The position numbers were made by a program, and so were the translations under genes. DNA of 64,000 bases from Tritonibacter litoralis (GTDB taxonomy: Bacteria; Pseudomonadota; Alphaproteobacteria; Rhodobacterales; Rhodobacteraceae): contig NZ_WIBF01000003.1 of assembly GCF_009496005.1 (NCBI RefSeq), positions 248,001 to 312,000 of the forward strand, written 5' to 3'. Below, piece by piece: positions 63,327 to 64,000 of this stretch (position 1 is its first letter; the number at the start of each line of letters is the position of its first letter). The notes under the pieces were generated by a model. The model made no database searches. It had not been told where the DNA came from and saw only the letters and a program-made list of their open reading frames with translations.

Positions 63327-64000
63327 TTGATTTCTATTATGCGCCCACGCCAAATGGCTGGAAAATCGCAATCATGCTCGAAGAGACGGGGCTGGAACAC
63401 CGCACCATCCTGATGCGATTGACCGAGGGCGATCAGCTGACGCCGGCGTTCAAGGCGATCAGCCCAAACGCCAAAATCCCGGCTATTGTTGATCACAACG
63501 CCATCGGCGGTCGGATGTCGGTTTTTGAAAGCGGCGCAATCCTTTTGTATCTGGCCGAGAAAACCGGGAAATTTGGCCCAAACGGTGGGCTGGAGCGCAA
63601 AGAGTTTTACGAATGGCTCTTTTGGCAGGCCGCAAACCAAGGGCCGATGGCGGGTCAGCTGAGCCATTTTGTCAACTACGCACCCGAAGGGCAGGAATAC
63701 GCCTTGCGCCGGTATCGTGGTGAATTTGAACGCAGCCTTGCCGTTCTTGAACATCAATTGATTGGCCGCGACTATTTGTTTGATGATTATTCCATTGCGG
63801 ACATGGCAATCTTTCCCTGGGCCTTTATTTCTAAGCCCTTAGGTGTTGATTTGACCAAATTTCCAAACGTCGCGGCCTGGCGCCAACGGATCAAGTCGCG
63901 CCCAGCGGTCCGCGCGGCGATCAATTTGCACAAGGACCAGCAGTTTTCCAATACGGCCTCTGCCACCCAGAACGCCGTGTTGTTCAATCAATCCGCAGAT
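63323..64000 (+). CDS. Glutathione S-transferase, YghU/YfcG-like (3' partial)
   Basis: Open to the window end, at least 226 residues without a stop. The N terminus MIDFYYAPTPNGWKIAIMLE has the TxNGxK-type motif of Nu-class (YghU/YfcG) enzymes, then SPNAKIPAIVD and FESGAILLYLAEKTG for glutathione binding. The helical half includes YEWLFWQAANQGPMAGQLSH. Nu-class enzymes often act as disulfide-bond reductases. The ATG overlaps the CoA-transferase stop (ATGA), so the two are coupled. Confidence 0.92.
   Translation, partial: MIDFYYAPTPNGWKIAIMLEETGLEHRTILMRLTEGDQLTPAFKAISPNAKIPAIVDHNAIGGRMSVFESGAILLYLAEKTGKFGPNGGLERKEFYEWLFWQAANQGPMAGQLSHFVNYAPEGQEYALRRYRGEFERSLAVLEHQLIGRDYLFDDYSIADMAIFPWAFISKPLGVDLTKFPNVAAWRQRIKSRPAVRAAINLHKDQQFSNTASATQNAVLFNQSAD

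Overview
The window looks like a chromosomal segment of an alphaproteobacterium of the Rhodobacteraceae, probably the Roseobacter group. The basis is gene content and protein resemblance: a PetP/PetR pair, a cytochrome bc1 operon, an FzlA-type GST-fold division protein, a type-II lumazine synthase behind an FMN riboswitch, an alpha-type flagellar cluster with a MotE-like protein and SltF, and a CtrA-like site between the flagellar operons. No phage, integrase, transposase gene or CRISPR array is visible. Most genes are ordinary core genes.

Layout, left half. 1-8.1 kb: 3' part of an NDUFA9-like NAD(P)-binding protein, uppP on the minus strand, then gltD-gltB (glutamate synthase). 8.2-10.8 kb: mtgA, fzlA-like, queG. 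10.8-15.6 kb, minus strand: msrA, msrB, HU, and amn-ade (AMP to adenine to hypoxanthine). 15.7-17.8 kb, plus strand: arsC-like, SelW-like, an SDR protein and a small tautomerase. 17.8-21.8 kb, minus strand: a deacetylase-family gene, xseB, ispA and dxs (isoprenoid precursors). 21.9-23.1 kb: petP-petR, divergent from ilvE. 24.2-24.5 kb holds a decayed ohr gene. 24.5-27.5 kb, minus strand: FMN riboswitch, ribH2, aroC and an EamA transporter. 27.6-31.1 kb: a GST-like gene, then petABC.

The middle (31.2-40.2 kb) is the accessory part. It holds a secreted-type RTX protein, mtaB-dapF, tRNA-Lys, two gene-poor A+T-rich stretches, and a 1394-residue protein with N-terminal RTX repeats, a subtilisin-like protease and seven tandem C-terminal beta-type repeats. 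A small lipoprotein gene follows that protease almost without a gap.

From 40.3 to 60.1 kb lies a flagellar cluster in four blocks: fliP-fliN-fliH-fliF (minus); fliL, a DUF6468-like gene, motE-like, motA, an 814-residue periplasmic protein, sltF, flhA, fliR, flhB and a fliJ-like gene (plus); flgB-flgC-fliE-fliQ-flgF-flgG-flgA-flgH and a second fliL (minus); and fliI (plus). Together they encode the export gate and ATPase, MS ring, rod, L ring and stator-related proteins. fliG, fliM, motB, flgI, hook and filament genes are not in the window. The right end (60.2-64 kb) carries an orphan sugar-phosphate transferase, a LysR regulator, a CaiB/BaiF CoA-transferase and a GST cut by the window edge.

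The most interesting points are the RTX-subtilase with its coupled lipoprotein, the MotE/MotA-linked 814-residue protein (a possible MotC counterpart), the FMN-riboswitch cluster whose EamA member may be a riboflavin transporter, and the ohr pseudogene.
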